23,806 nucleotides of DNA, taken from assembly GCA_027625355.1 (NCBI GenBank), contig JAQBWI010000005.1, positions 1-23,806 of the forward strand, read 5' to 3'. Both the position numbers and the translations under genes were made by a program. Every line of letters begins with the position of its first letter. Positions within the stretch are counted from its first letter, which is position 1. This stretch comes from Pseudomonadota bacterium. GTDB taxonomy: Bacteria; Pseudomonadota; Alphaproteobacteria; HIMB59; GCA-002718135. Under the pieces are notes generated by a model. It worked only from the letters and a program-made list of their open reading frames with translations, ran no database searches and was not told the origin of the DNA. Below, piece by piece: positions 15,786-23,806 of the stretch.

Positions 15786-16916
15786 ATGGCTGATAAAGAT
15801 TTTTACGAAATTCTTGGTGTTCAAAAAAATGCCAGTGATGATGAAATAAAAAAATCTTATCGTAAGCTTGCGATGAAATATCATCCTGACAGAAATAAAG
15901 ATGATAAAGAGTCTGAGCGTAAGTTTAAAGAAGTATCAGCTGCATACGAAATCTTAAAAGACTCTGAAAAAAGATCTGCCTATGATCAATATGGCCATGA
16001 CGCCTTTCGTCAAGGCGGCATGGGTGGTGGTCAAGGGTTTGGAGATTTTGGAGGAGGTTTTTCTGATATATTTGAAGAATTTTTCGGTGGTGGTTTTGGT
16101 GGGCAATCAAGACAACGAGGACCACAAAGAGGAAATGATCTTCGTTATAACATGTCAGTTTCTCTTCAAGAAGCATATAGTGGTAAAAAATCCCAAATAA
16201 GAATTCCAAGTTACGAAGGGTGCGATTTATGCTCTGCAACCGGAAGTGCTGATAAATCTGGCCCTAGCACATGTTCAACTTGTGGAGGTCAAGGAAAAGT
16301 CAGATCAACACAAGGTTTTTTTTCAATCGAGCGTCCTTGCCCAACATGTGGTGGTGAAGGCTCATCTATTAAAAACCCATGTTTAAAATGCAGTGGTACA
16401 GGTCAGGTAAAAAAACAAAAAACTATTTCTGTAACAATCCCAGCAGGTGTTGATACGGGTACTAGAATTCGTATTTCTGGTGAGGGTGAGCCAGGACAAA
16501 GAGGAGCAGGAAACGGTGATTTATATATTTTTGTTGAAGTACAAAAAGATAAATTATTTGAGAGAGAAGAAGAGAACATTTTTTGCCAAATTCCTATTTC
16601 AGTCACAACAGCAATTCTTGGCGGCGATGTAGAGGTGCCAACTATAGAAGGTAAAAAAGCCAGACTCAATATTCCTCCTGGAACACAATCAGAAACCCAG
16701 TTTCGTCTCAAAGGCAAGGGTATGAGTATTCTTCGTCAGACAAGAAGGGGGGATATGTATGTTGAGGCTAAAGTGGAGATCCCAGTTAATCTAAACAGTA
16801 AGCAAAAAGCAATATTGCAAGAATTTGAAAAAGAGGGTGGCACATCAAAAAAACACAGCCCAAAATCTCAAAGTTTTTTTTCTAAGTTAAAAGAAGTTTT
16901 GGAAGATTTAACTTAA
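15786..16916 (+). CDS. dnaJ: DnaJ, Hsp40 cochaperone
   Basis: This class I J-protein stimulates DnaK ATPase and presents substrates. In order it has the J-domain (1-70) with HPD at 33-35, a Gly/Phe-rich region (about 77-115), a zinc domain with four Cys pairs (146/149, 163/166, 185/188, 199/202), and two C-terminal beta domains. Repeat 1 reads CDLCSATG, with alanine at the first glycine of CXXCXGXG, while the other three repeats are canonical. The 376 residues are the normal length. AAAGGGG just before the ATG is a strong ribosome binding site. It is co-transcribed with dnaK. Confidence 0.98.
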   Translation: MADKDFYEILGVQKNASDDEIKKSYRKLAMKYHPDRNKDDKESERKFKEVSAAYEILKDSEKRSAYDQYGHDAFRQGGMGGGQGFGDFGGGFSDIFEEFFGGGFGGQSRQRGPQRGNDLRYNMSVSLQEAYSGKKSQIRIPSYEGCDLCSATGSADKSGPSTCSTCGGQGKVRSTQGFFSIERPCPTCGGEGSSIKNPCLKCSGTGQVKKQKTISVTIPAGVDTGTRIRISGEGEPGQRGAGNGDLYIFVEVQKDKLFEREEENIFCQIPISVTTAILGGDVEVPTIEGKKARLNIPPGTQSETQFRLKGKGMSILRQTRRGDMYVEAKVEIPVNLNSKQKAILQEFEKEGGTSKKHSPKSQSFFSKLKEVLEDLT

Positions 16917-16955
16917 TTTCTTTTCAATCAAGCTCACCCAAAGTATAAGTAATGT

Positions 16956-17756
16956 ATGGCAAAAATTAAAGTAGGTGTCGCAGGTTGTTTAGGAAGAATG
17001 GGCTTAGAGCTTATTAGACAAATAATAAATGATAAAAATTTAGATTTTATTGGAGGCTTTGAGCATAAAGAACACTCCAAAATTGGTAAAAAAATAAATG
17101 AAGTTACAGATATAAAATCAGATCAAGTAATAACAAATGATGCAAAAGATATTTTTAATAAAGCAGATGTGGTAATAGATTTTACTACTCCTCAATCAAC
17201 ATTGTTAAACGCTAAAACAGCATGTACTACAAAAACAGCTTTAGTTATAGGCACCACAGGGTTAACAGGAGCTCAAAAAAATAAAATTAAAAATTTCTCT
17301 AAAAAAGCTCCAATATTAATGTCATCAAATATGAGTGTTGGAGTAAATTTATTATTTAATTTAGTTAAAAAAGCAGCATTCTCTCTTCATGGTGATGAAT
17401 ATGACATCGAAATTGCAGAAACTCATCATAAGCACAAAATAGATGCACCTTCCGGGACAGCTCTTTCTCTTGGTGAGTACGCCGCGGCAGGTCGAAATAC
17501 CAAACTAGAAAAAACTAAAGTTTTAGACAGAACAAAAACTTTAAAAAAAAGAAAAATAGGAGATATTGGTTTTTCAGTTACCAGAGGTGGTGAAATAGCT
17601 GGTGAACATACCGTTAGCTTTATTGGCAAAGATGATAGAATTGATCTGGTTCACAAGGCCAATAATAGAGATATTTTTACAGATGGAGCATTGCGCGCTA
17701 TAAAGTTTATTGCCAGAAAAAAAACCGGCTTTTATAATATGAGTGATTTGTTGTGA
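16956..17756 (+). CDS. dapB: DapB, 4-hydroxy-tetrahydrodipicolinate reductase
   Basis: DapB performs the NAD(P)H-dependent reduction in the diaminopimelate/lysine pathway. The 266 residues match the family. Visible features are the nucleotide-binding G10-x-x-G-R-M-G16, VIDFTTPQ, VIGTTGLT, SSNMSVGVN, and the catalytic/substrate segment E155-T-HH-KHK-D-APSGTAL (H157/H158, K161, G167-T168). It follows dnaJ after 39 nt. A position next to dnaKJ and near nth is common in alphaproteobacteria. Its TGA stop overlaps by 4 nt (GTGA) a GTG that opens the next, frameshifted reading frame. Confidence 0.97.
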   Translation: MAKIKVGVAGCLGRMGLELIRQIINDKNLDFIGGFEHKEHSKIGKKINEVTDIKSDQVITNDAKDIFNKADVVIDFTTPQSTLLNAKTACTTKTALVIGTTGLTGAQKNKIKNFSKKAPILMSSNMSVGVNLLFNLVKKAAFSLHGDEYDIEIAETHHKHKIDAPSGTALSLGEYAAAGRNTKLEKTKVLDRTKTLKKRKIGDIGFSVTRGGEIAGEHTVSFIGKDDRIDLVHKANNRDIFTDGALRAIKFIARKKTGFYNMSDLL

Positions 17757-17997
17757 GTAAGAAACATCTGTTAAAAAATTTGAACTTAGAGCTTCCCTTT
17801 TAAACTGGGAAAAAAGAATAGGCATAGATGACTTTTCTGATCATAAAAAAATTATTTTATCTTTACTCTCCCAAATTAAAAAATTACCTATTTCCCTTAA
17901 TATATTTAAATCAAATGATTTCATTAAAGAGCAAATGAGTGAAGCCTCGTTTAATCGCGCTCTCAAAGATTTAGTGGATGATAATTTAATAAATTAA
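17753..17997 (+). pseudogene. small frameshifted gene coupled to dapB, possible winged-helix protein
   Basis: A GTG overlapping the dapB stop (GTGA) opens a frame that ends after 16 codons at TAA 17801-17803. From 17761 the -1 frame is open to TAA 17995-17997 and reads like a real protein (KFELRASLLNWEKRIG...SEASFNRALKDLVDDNLIN), but it has no ATG, GTG or TTG near its start. Joining the frames at the A run 17773-17778 gives one protein of about 81 residues. The end resembles a helix-turn-helix recognition helix running into the start of a wing, but no family was recognised. Explanations are a lost base in the A run (mutation or assembly error) or programmed -1 frameshifting, since the run forms the slippery heptamer A AAA AAT in the correct phase. 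Confidence 0.55.
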
Positions 17998-18032
17998 GTA
18001 AGTATTTTATTATTATTTATCTCATTAAATAT

Positions 18033-18476
18033 TTAGGAATATGAATTTAGTTGTTTAACTATTTTGTCATAAAGTGGTTTTTTTAGGTCTGCATGCAAAA
18101 ATGAAGCAATCTCAGTTTCTTTGTCTGATTCTCTAATTGATAGTTTTGATTTATTTTTTTGTTTAGTAAAAAATACTTTTGACCAATACGTGGTGAACTT
18201 AGAAGAATAAAAAAGTTTATCACCTTTAAACTTTTTTATAGAAATCTCTTTTTCATTAATACTAATTTGCTCATTAATATTTTGTTCTTTAAAATACAAT
18301 CGAATGAGAAAAACTATAACAAGGTATTCAGCCCCAAGAAATATTGACACAGGCCATGCTCCTTGCGCTATAAGAAATAGAGAGAACAGAATACTCCAAA
18401 ACATTAAAATTATTCCTAAAATTATAAAAACTAATTTGGAACTACTTTGATAAGGTATTATTTTTTCTTTCATCAT
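18033..18476 (-). CDS. DUF2244 family integral membrane protein
   Basis: The 147-residue protein begins with a short polar lead containing PYQSSS. Two membrane helices follow (about 14-36 and 43-62) with the GAWPV segment between them. A C-terminal soluble domain includes YWSKVFF and EIASFLHADLKKPLYDKI. The order polar PY-S lead, two helices with GAWPV, then a domain with 'ASFL....K..LYD.I' matches the alphaproteobacterial DUF2244 family, whose function is unknown. It lies head-to-head with nth (51-nt spacer) and ends 35 nt from the stop of the frameshifted gene. A second ATG one codon later could equally be the start. Confidence 0.78.
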   Translation of the reverse strand: MMKEKIIPYQSSSKLVFIILGIILMFWSILFSLFLIAQGAWPVSIFLGAEYLVIVFLIRLYFKEQNINEQISINEKEISIKKFKGDKLFYSSKFTTYWSKVFFTKQKNKSKLSIRESDKETEIASFLHADLKKPLYDKIVKQLNSYS

Positions 18477-18527
18477 ATTGTTGTATTTTAGTATTTATAT
18501 AAAAATTTTTTATTTTAAAGTGGGCTC

Positions 18528-19163
18528 ATGGATAAAAGTTCAATCAATTCAGTTTATCGAATTTTGGCAAAAAAAATTGGTGAACCAAAGACAGAGCTTA
18601 ATTACCGGAACCCATATACATTTTTAGTCTCTGTTGTTTTATCAGCGCAGGCAACCGATAAATCAGTAAATAATGCCACAAAAGATTTGTTTAAAGTAGT
18701 TAAAACCCCAAAAGATATGGTTGCTCTAGGAGAGAGAAAACTGAAAGGATATATTAAAACAATCGGACTTTATAATTCCAAAGCTAAGAATGTTATTAAT
18801 TTATCAAAAATATTAATTAAAGATCACAAAAGCAAGATCCCTAGTGATTTTAATGATTTAACAAATTTGCCTGGAGTTGGAAATAAAACGGCTAGCGTGT
18901 ATCAAAATGAGATCTTAGACATTCCAAGAATTGCTGTGGATACACATGTTTACCGTGTTTCAAACCGAGTAGGGCTAGCAAAAACTAAAACCGCAGATCA
19001 AACACAGGAAATTTTAGAGCAAATAACTCCAAAAAAATGGCTAAAAACAGCCCATCACTTGCTTATTTTGCACGGAAGATATACATGCAAATCGCAAAAA
19101 CCTATGTGTGACCAATGTGTCATCACTAAACACTGTTTGTATTTAAAAAATGAAAAAAATTAA
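18528..19163 (+). CDS. nth: Endonuclease III, DNA glycosylase/AP lyase
   Basis: This base-excision repair enzyme removes oxidised pyrimidines. The helix-hairpin-helix LPGVGNKTASV includes catalytic lysine K120, and AVDTH gives the catalytic D138. The [4Fe-4S] cluster ligands are C187, C194, C197 and C203 (C-X6-C-X2-C-X5-C). All six residues have the same numbers as in E. coli Nth, which supports the chosen ATG. The protein has 211 residues. Its 3' end overlaps the pyruvate carboxylase gene by 14 nt, an unusual functional pairing that may only reflect genome compaction. Confidence 0.98.
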   Translation: MDKSSINSVYRILAKKIGEPKTELNYRNPYTFLVSVVLSAQATDKSVNNATKDLFKVVKTPKDMVALGERKLKGYIKTIGLYNSKAKNVINLSKILIKDHKSKIPSDFNDLTNLPGVGNKTASVYQNEILDIPRIAVDTHVYRVSNRVGLAKTKTADQTQEILEQITPKKWLKTAHHLLILHGRYTCKSQKPMCDQCVITKHCLYLKNEKN

Positions 19164-22100
19164 AAAAATATTAGCAGCTAATAGAAGTGAGATTGCTATT
19201 AGAATATTTAGAGCTGCGGAAGAATCAGGAATAAAAACGGCGGCTATTTATTCGAAAGAAGATAGGTTTGCTCTTCATCGCTTTAAGACTGATGAAAGTT
19301 ACCTTGTTGGCGAAGGTAAGGGGCCCATTCAAGCTTATCTCGATATTAATTCTATTATTGATATTGCAAAGAAAGCAGGTGTGGATGCTATTCATCCAGG
19401 GTATGGTTTCTTATCTGAAAATCCTGATTTAGCTGATCAGTGCGAAAAAAATAATATTATATTTATTGGGCCTACCAAAGAAATACTTAACAGACTTGGA
19501 AACAAGACTGCAGCAAAAGAAGTTGCAGATGAGGCTGGGGTTAGCACTATTCCTTCCGTAAAAGTAAATGAACAAAATAAGAAAACCATTCATGATGAAG
19601 TAAATAAAATTGGTTATCCGGTTATTGTGAAAGCAAGTTGGGGTGGAGGCGGAAGAGGAATGAGAGTTGTTCGTTCTGCTGATGAATTATCCGAACAAAT
19701 AGAACTTGCTCAAAGTGAATCTAAAAAAGCCTTTGGCAAGGATGAAGTTTTTATTGAAAAATTTTTAGAAGACGCAGCACACATTGAAGTGCAAATACTA
19801 GGCGATAAGCACGGTAACATAGTTCATTTATTTGAAAGAGATTGCTCCCTTCAAAGACGCCACCAAAAAATTATTGAAAGAGCGCCTGCCCATTTTTTAG
19901 CAGAGAATTCAAGAAAAAGTATTTGTGACTCAGCAGTTAAGATTGCGAAATTTGTAAATTATTGCGGAGCTGGTACAGTAGAGTTTTTATACGATAAAAA
20001 AAATAATCAACATTATTTCATTGAAGTAAACCCAAGAATTCAAGTTGAGCACACTGTAACAGAAGAAGTGACAGGTATTGATATAGTTAAGGCCCAAATA
20101 AGAATTGCGGAAGGCGCAAAGATTGGAGAGGATCCAGCTTTACCAAATCAAGAAAATATAAAGTTAGATGGTTACGCAATTCAGTGCCGTGTTACTACAG
20201 AAGACCCTCTCAATAATTTTATGCCAGATTACGGTAAGATAATGACATACCGATCTGCTTCTGGTTTTGGCGTAAGATTAGATGGCGCTACGGCAGCCTC
20301 AGGATCAATAATTACACCGTATTACGACTCTCTTCTTGTAAAAGTTACTACTTGGGCACAATCAACAGAAGATTGTATTAGAAGAATGGACAGAGCTCTT
20401 CGTGAGTTTAGAATAAGAGGTGTTAAAACCAATCTTGTTTTTTTAGAATCCTTAATAAATAATGATGATTTTAAGTCTGGTAAATACAACACTAATTTTG
20501 TTGATACCAATAAAGATCTTTATAATTTTAAACCTAAAAAAGACCGAGCATCAAAAATTATTTCTTATTTAGGTGACATTGTTGTTAACGGACACCCAGA
20601 CATAAAGGGAAGAGCGAATGACTTTAATTTAACTGATGCTGTTATTCCTTCTTTTGAAAAAAATAATAGTATAACCAATTATGTAGAAGAGTTAAAAAAA
20701 CATGGACCTGAAAAATTCTGTCAAAAAATAAAAGAAAAAAAATATACTCTTGTTACCGATACAACTATGCGAGATGCTCACCAGTCTCTTCTTGCAACAA
20801 GAATGAGGACAGATGACCTTGTAAATATCGCAGAATTTTATAGCCAAAAACTCTCTGATTTGTTTTCTGTTGAATGTTGGGGTGGCGCAACTTTTGATAC
20901 TTCAATGAGATTTTTGAAAGAAGATCCATGGGATAGGTTGTCAAAAATAAATCAAAAAGCCCCTAATATTTTAAAACAAATGCTTTTAAGAGGATCCAAT
21001 GCTGTAGGTTACAAAAACTATCCTGATAATGTTGTCAAATTTTTTGTTAAAGAAGCTGCGCAAGCAGGAATTGATGTATTTAGAGTTTTTGATTCATTGA
21101 ACTTAATTGATAATATGAAAGTTTCTATTGAAGAAGTTCGATTACAAAATAAAATTTGCGAGGGAACAATTTGTTATACTAACGATGTCACCGACCCTAA
21201 AGAAAATAAATATACTTTAAAATATTATATTGAACTTGCAAAAGAATTAGAAAAAGCAGGCTCACATATTATTGCCATTAAAGATATGGCAGGTTTATGT
21301 AAACCATCAGCTATTAAACTTTTAATAAAAGAATTAAGAAATGAAATTTCACTACCTATTCATTATCACACACATGATACGTCTGGCACTTCATCGGCTA
21401 CTGTTTTAGCAGCAATTGAAGAGGGTATAGATATTGTTGATTTAGCAATGGACTCGATGAGCGGCTTAACTTCTCAACCAGCACTTGGTTCTGTTGTGTC
21501 AATAATGAAACAAAACCATGAAGATCCTAGACTTGGTGAAGTTAATATAAGAGAGGCCTCATTATACTGGGAGCAAGTTAGAAATAATTACAAGGCTTTT
21601 GAGACTGACTTTAAAGGAGGTAGCTCGGATGTATATTTACATCAAATGCCAGGAGGGCAATTTACCAATTTAAAAGAGCAAGCCCGATCTCTTGGCATAA
21701 CAACTGATAAATGGGGTCTTGTTGCTAATATGTATGCAGAAGTAAATAAGATGTTTGGCGATATAATTAAGGTAACACCTTCTTCAAAAGTGGTTGGAGA
21801 CATGGCGCTTTATATGATTACAAATGATCTCAGCCCTGAGGATGTTTTGGATCCAAATAAAGAAATTTCTTTCCCTTCATCGGTTGTAGAATTTTTTAAA
21901 GGTGAAATCGGAATACCGATGGGTGGATTTCCAGAAAAATTGCAGAAAAAAATATTAGGAAATGAGAAACCTCTTACTGAAAGAGCTGGCTCTGTTCTAG
22001 CAAGTGTTAACCTAGATAAGGAAAAAGAGAAATTAGAGACAAAATACGAAGAAAAAATTTCCAATCAACAACTAGCATCGTATTTAATGTACCCTAAAGT

Positions 22101-22590
22101 ATTTGAGGACTATATGGATCATCGCCAAGCTTATAGTGATACCTCCATTCTATCAACGGAATTGTTTTTTTATGGGCCACTTCCAGATAAAGAATATTCT
22201 TTGCCAATAGATAAAGGTAAAAATCTTATTGTTCGTTATTTAGCGAAAGGAGAACCTAATGCTAACGGTTCGAGTTCGGTTTTTTTTGAACTTAATGGGC
22301 AACCAAGAACTATTGAAATTACTAATACTGAGTTTTCAAAAAATGTTGCTACTAAAATTAAATCAGAAGAGGGTAATCCAAATCATATTGGATCACCTCT
22401 GCCAGGACAAGTTGCTAAAATTTTTGTTAATGAAGGAATAAAAGTAATTAAAGGTGATAGAGTTTTGGTTATTGAGGCAATGAAAATGGAAACAACTATT
22501 AATGCAGAAAAAAGTGGCACAATAAAAAAAATTTATGTAAGCTCTGGAGATAATGTAGAAACCAAAGATTTGTTAATTGAAATAGAATAA
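19150..22590 (+). CDS. pyc: Pyruvate carboxylase, single-chain biotin enzyme
   Basis: The enzyme carboxylates pyruvate to oxaloacetate using ATP and bicarbonate, refilling the TCA cycle. The 1146 residues hold the complete single-chain form. Biotin carboxylase comes first (about 1-450), with the ATP-grasp loop SWGGGGRG (163-170) and EVNPRIQVEHTVTEE. The carboxyltransferase barrel (about 535-800) has DTTMRDAHQS, a lysine at about 711 in IKDMAGLCKP that is carbamylated in this family, and metal-binding HYHTHD. The PC-specific/tetramerisation region follows. The C-terminal biotinyl domain has EAMKME with biotinylated K1112. Full domain order distinguishes it from two-subunit oxaloacetate decarboxylase or acyl-CoA carboxylases. 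It starts inside the last 14 nt of nth and stops 2 nt from the convergent lipoprotein gene. Confidence 0.97.
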   Translation: MKKIKKILAANRSEIAIRIFRAAEESGIKTAAIYSKEDRFALHRFKTDESYLVGEGKGPIQAYLDINSIIDIAKKAGVDAIHPGYGFLSENPDLADQCEKNNIIFIGPTKEILNRLGNKTAAKEVADEAGVSTIPSVKVNEQNKKTIHDEVNKIGYPVIVKASWGGGGRGMRVVRSADELSEQIELAQSESKKAFGKDEVFIEKFLEDAAHIEVQILGDKHGNIVHLFERDCSLQRRHQKIIERAPAHFLAENSRKSICDSAVKIAKFVNYCGAGTVEFLYDKKNNQHYFIEVNPRIQVEHTVTEEVTGIDIVKAQIRIAEGAKIGEDPALPNQENIKLDGYAIQCRVTTEDPLNNFMPDYGKIMTYRSASGFGVRLDGATAASGSIITPYYDSLLVKVTTWAQSTEDCIRRMDRALREFRIRGVKTNLVFLESLINNDDFKSGKYNTNFVDTNKDLYNFKPKKDRASKIISYLGDIVVNGHPDIKGRANDFNLTDAVIPSFEKNNSITNYVEELKKHGPEKFCQKIKEKKYTLVTDTTMRDAHQSLLATRMRTDDLVNIAEFYSQKLSDLFSVECWGGATFDTSMRFLKEDPWDRLSKINQKAPNILKQMLLRGSNAVGYKNYPDNVVKFFVKEAAQAGIDVFRVFDSLNLIDNMKVSIEEVRLQNKICEGTICYTNDVTDPKENKYTLKYYIELAKELEKAGSHIIAIKDMAGLCKPSAIKLLIKELRNEISLPIHYHTHDTSGTSSATVLAAIEEGIDIVDLAMDSMSGLTSQPALGSVVSIMKQNHEDPRLGEVNIREASLYWEQVRNNYKAFETDFKGGSSDVYLHQMPGGQFTNLKEQARSLGITTDKWGLVANMYAEVNKMFGDIIKVTPSSKVVGDMALYMITNDLSPEDVLDPNKEISFPSSVVEFFKGEIGIPMGGFPEKLQKKILGNEKPLTERAGSVLASVNLDKEKEKLETKYEEKISNQQLASYLMYPKVFEDYMDHRQAYSDTSILSTELFFYGPLPDKEYSLPIDKGKNLIVRYLAKGEPNANGSSSVFFELNGQPRTIEITNTEFSKNVATKIKSEEGNPNHIGSPLPGQVAKIFVNEGIKVIKGDRVLVIEAMKMETTINAEKSGTIKKIYVSSGDNVETKDLLIEIE

Positions 22591-22592
22591 AT

Positions 22593-23099
22593 TTAATTTA
22601 ATAAATTAAACTCTTTATAACAGCCTTCTAACGCCTGCTTCGAATTTAATAATTCTGCTTTGTTATTTCTTAACTCAAAATACTCAACTCTTTTGTTACT
22701 CGCTTCTTGGTTAAAAAATAAAAATAATCTACATGTTTCACTATCATATCTTAAGGTGTAGACAGACCCATCTATTCTTGAAAGCTGAGCTTTACCTAAT
22801 AAGTCGAAAATTATATTTTCAGTTTTTCCAATAAAATTTATATCTGCTAATTTTTGTTGATTTTCGATAATACTTTTTTCTATCTCTTTTTTTTCTTCTA
22901 AGATTTCTATTTCTTCCTGTATTTCCTTTTCTTCAATAATTTCTTCAATTACAGTGTTCTCTTCACTCTCTTTTTTTGGAATGGATTCTTTAACTTTGTC
23001 AGTAACAGTATTTGTAACTTTAATAACTTCTTTGGTCACTTCTACGGTAGAGCATCCCCAAACTAATAATGATAATGTAAGAAATAAAAATATCCGCAT
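22593..23099 (-). CDS. putative lipoprotein with glutamate-rich coiled coil
   Basis: The 168-residue protein has a lipoprotein signal MRIFLFLTLS...VWGC (lipidated C16). A region rich in Glu, Lys and Ile follows (about 20-90) with heptad-like spacing, probably a long coiled coil or stalk. A C-terminal domain (about 88-168) has FIGKTENIIFDLLGKAQLSRIDGS, two cysteines (C123, C160) that could form a disulfide, and a YTLRY-x5-CRLFLFF strand pair. The domain resembles small periplasmic folds of the BamE/SmpA kind, but no family could be named. ATG 23099 is chosen over the TTG at 23114 because AAGAG sits just upstream. It is convergent with pyc and divergent from upp, with only 36 nt between starts. 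Confidence 0.8.
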   Translation of the reverse strand: MRIFLFLTLSLLVWGCSTVEVTKEVIKVTNTVTDKVKESIPKKESEENTVIEEIIEEKEIQEEIEILEEKKEIEKSIIENQQKLADINFIGKTENIIFDLLGKAQLSRIDGSVYTLRYDSETCRLFLFFNQEASNKRVEYFELRNNKAELLNSKQALEGCYKEFNLLN

Positions 23100-23135
23100 T
23101 GCTCTTATGATCAATTGTATATATGTAATATATTT

Positions 23136-23756
23136 ATGATTACATCAATTAAATCACCTTTCTTAGAATATAAAATGACAATTTTGAGAAATAAAAAAAC
23201 TTCTAATTCTCTATTCAGGCAAACAATGAACGAAGCAAGCTATTTAATAGCAGCTGAAGTATTGAAACATTTAAAATACAAAAAAGTTACCGTTCAAACA
23301 CCCCTTACAAAAACAACTGGAAAAGACCTTGCACAGCAGGTTATTCTCGTGCCTATTTTAAGAGCTGGTTTAGGACTATTGGAAGGTTTTGTAAAATTTT
23401 TACCTGATGCCGAAAAAGGTCATATTGGTTTATACCGTGATGAGCAAACATATGAGCCTGTTGAATATTTATTTAAACTTCCAAAAACTAAAAACAAAAA
23501 AGTTCTTGTTCTTGACCCTATGCTCGCTACAGGAAATTCATCTATAACAGCTATAAATCTAATAAAGAACAAAGGCGTTAATATCAAAGATGTTGCACTA
23601 ATCTCTCTTCTTGCCGCACCTGAGGGTATAAAAAATGTCCAAAAAAATCATCGCTCACTTCATGTCTTTACCTGTCAAATTGATGCAAAATTGGATAAAA
23701 ATAAGTTCATAGTACCCGGTCTTGGTGACGCAGGTGATCGATATATGGGCACCTAG
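23136..23756 (+). CDS. upp: Uracil phosphoribosyltransferase
   Basis: This salvage enzyme makes UMP from uracil and PRPP. The protein begins with the family pattern S-P-F-L-x-x-K-M-T-I-L-R-N-K-K-T, then LVPILRAGLGLLEGF, HIGLYRDE, the PRPP-binding loop VLVLDPMLATGNSS (Asn where Gly is more usual) and the C-terminal uracil-binding segment VPGLGDAGDRYMGT. The 206 residues with ATG 23136 match the usual 205-210. A TTG at 23115 would add seven residues and is less likely. The remaining 50 nt of the window (23757-23806) are AT-rich, end in a T run and show no GC-containing stem. Confidence 0.97.
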   Translation: MITSIKSPFLEYKMTILRNKKTSNSLFRQTMNEASYLIAAEVLKHLKYKKVTVQTPLTKTTGKDLAQQVILVPILRAGLGLLEGFVKFLPDAEKGHIGLYRDEQTYEPVEYLFKLPKTKNKKVLVLDPMLATGNSSITAINLIKNKGVNIKDVALISLLAAPEGIKNVQKNHRSLHVFTCQIDAKLDKNKFIVPGLGDAGDRYMGT

Positions 23757-23806
23757 ATCATTTATCCACGATATATAATTTAAATTTAATTTATTAATTT
23801 TTTTTT

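Noticed and set aside
17998..18032. Terminator or RNA gene between the frameshifted gene and DUF2244
   Set aside because: The 35 nt are AT-rich with no GC-containing stem.
23757..23806. Intrinsic terminator after upp
   Set aside because: It ends in a T run but has only weak A-T self-complementarity and no stable stem.
1..23806. tRNA genes, CRISPR repeats, insertion sequences or phage genes
   Set aside because: Almost every base lies in or beside a recognised gene. Gaps are mostly under 120 nt; no regularly spaced repeats, terminal inverted repeats, transposase or integrase motifs were seen.

Overview
The window is an AT-rich, very compactly coded stretch of chromosome that reads as a free-living alphaproteobacterium with a streamlined genome. 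This rests on gene content and order: hslV-hslU beside hisB-hisH-hisA-hisF-hisE, rph-rdgB divergent from hrcA-grpE, dnaK-dnaJ-dapB next to nth, and a DUF2244 membrane protein beside nth. The low GC, adenine/thymine-rich codon use and many overlapping genes suggest a marine-type, Pelagibacterales-like or similar lineage. That placement is inference and was not tested by phylogeny. No rRNA, tRNA, CRISPR array, insertion sequence, phage gene or integrase was seen.

Layout. (1) Positions 1-3976, minus strand: a transcription unit hslV-hslU, then a double-domain PAP2 phosphatase, then a PMT/ArnT-like glycosyltransferase cut by the left edge. (2) 4080-7941, plus strand: hisB-hisH-GNAT-hisA-hisF-hisE-HIT, with junctions of at most 4 nt or overlapping. 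(3) 7945-10646: minus-strand rsmI and a BON-domain lipoprotein, facing a plus-strand LpoA-type lipoprotein gene whose start overlaps that of rsmI. (4) 10638-11930, minus strand: rph-rdgB. (5) 11982-16916, plus strand: hrcA-grpE, then dnaK-dnaJ. (6) 16956-18476: dapB, a small translationally coupled gene interrupted by a frameshift, and convergent DUF2244. (7) 18528-22590, plus strand: nth overlapping a full-length biotin-dependent pyruvate carboxylase gene. (8) 22593-23756: a minus-strand coiled-coil lipoprotein divergent from upp.

Functional picture. Protein quality control is concentrated here (HslUV, HrcA, GrpE, DnaK, DnaJ). The three heat-shock units hslV, dnaK and hrcA each carry a sigma-32-like promoter candidate with the same 14-nt spacer (strong for hslV and dnaK, weak for hrcA). 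The his cluster makes the middle part of histidine biosynthesis; hisG, hisI, hisD and hisC must lie elsewhere. Envelope functions are a lipid phosphatase/glycosyltransferase pair and three lipoproteins. Pyruvate carboxylase is the anaplerotic enzyme, and DapB supplies lysine and diaminopimelate.

Most of the window is ordinary housekeeping DNA. The points most worth a second look are the tandem PAP2 protein with a substituted catalytic motif, the frameshifted gene behind dapB, the shared promoter architecture, and the acetyltransferase inside the his operon. No clearly new multi-gene system was found.
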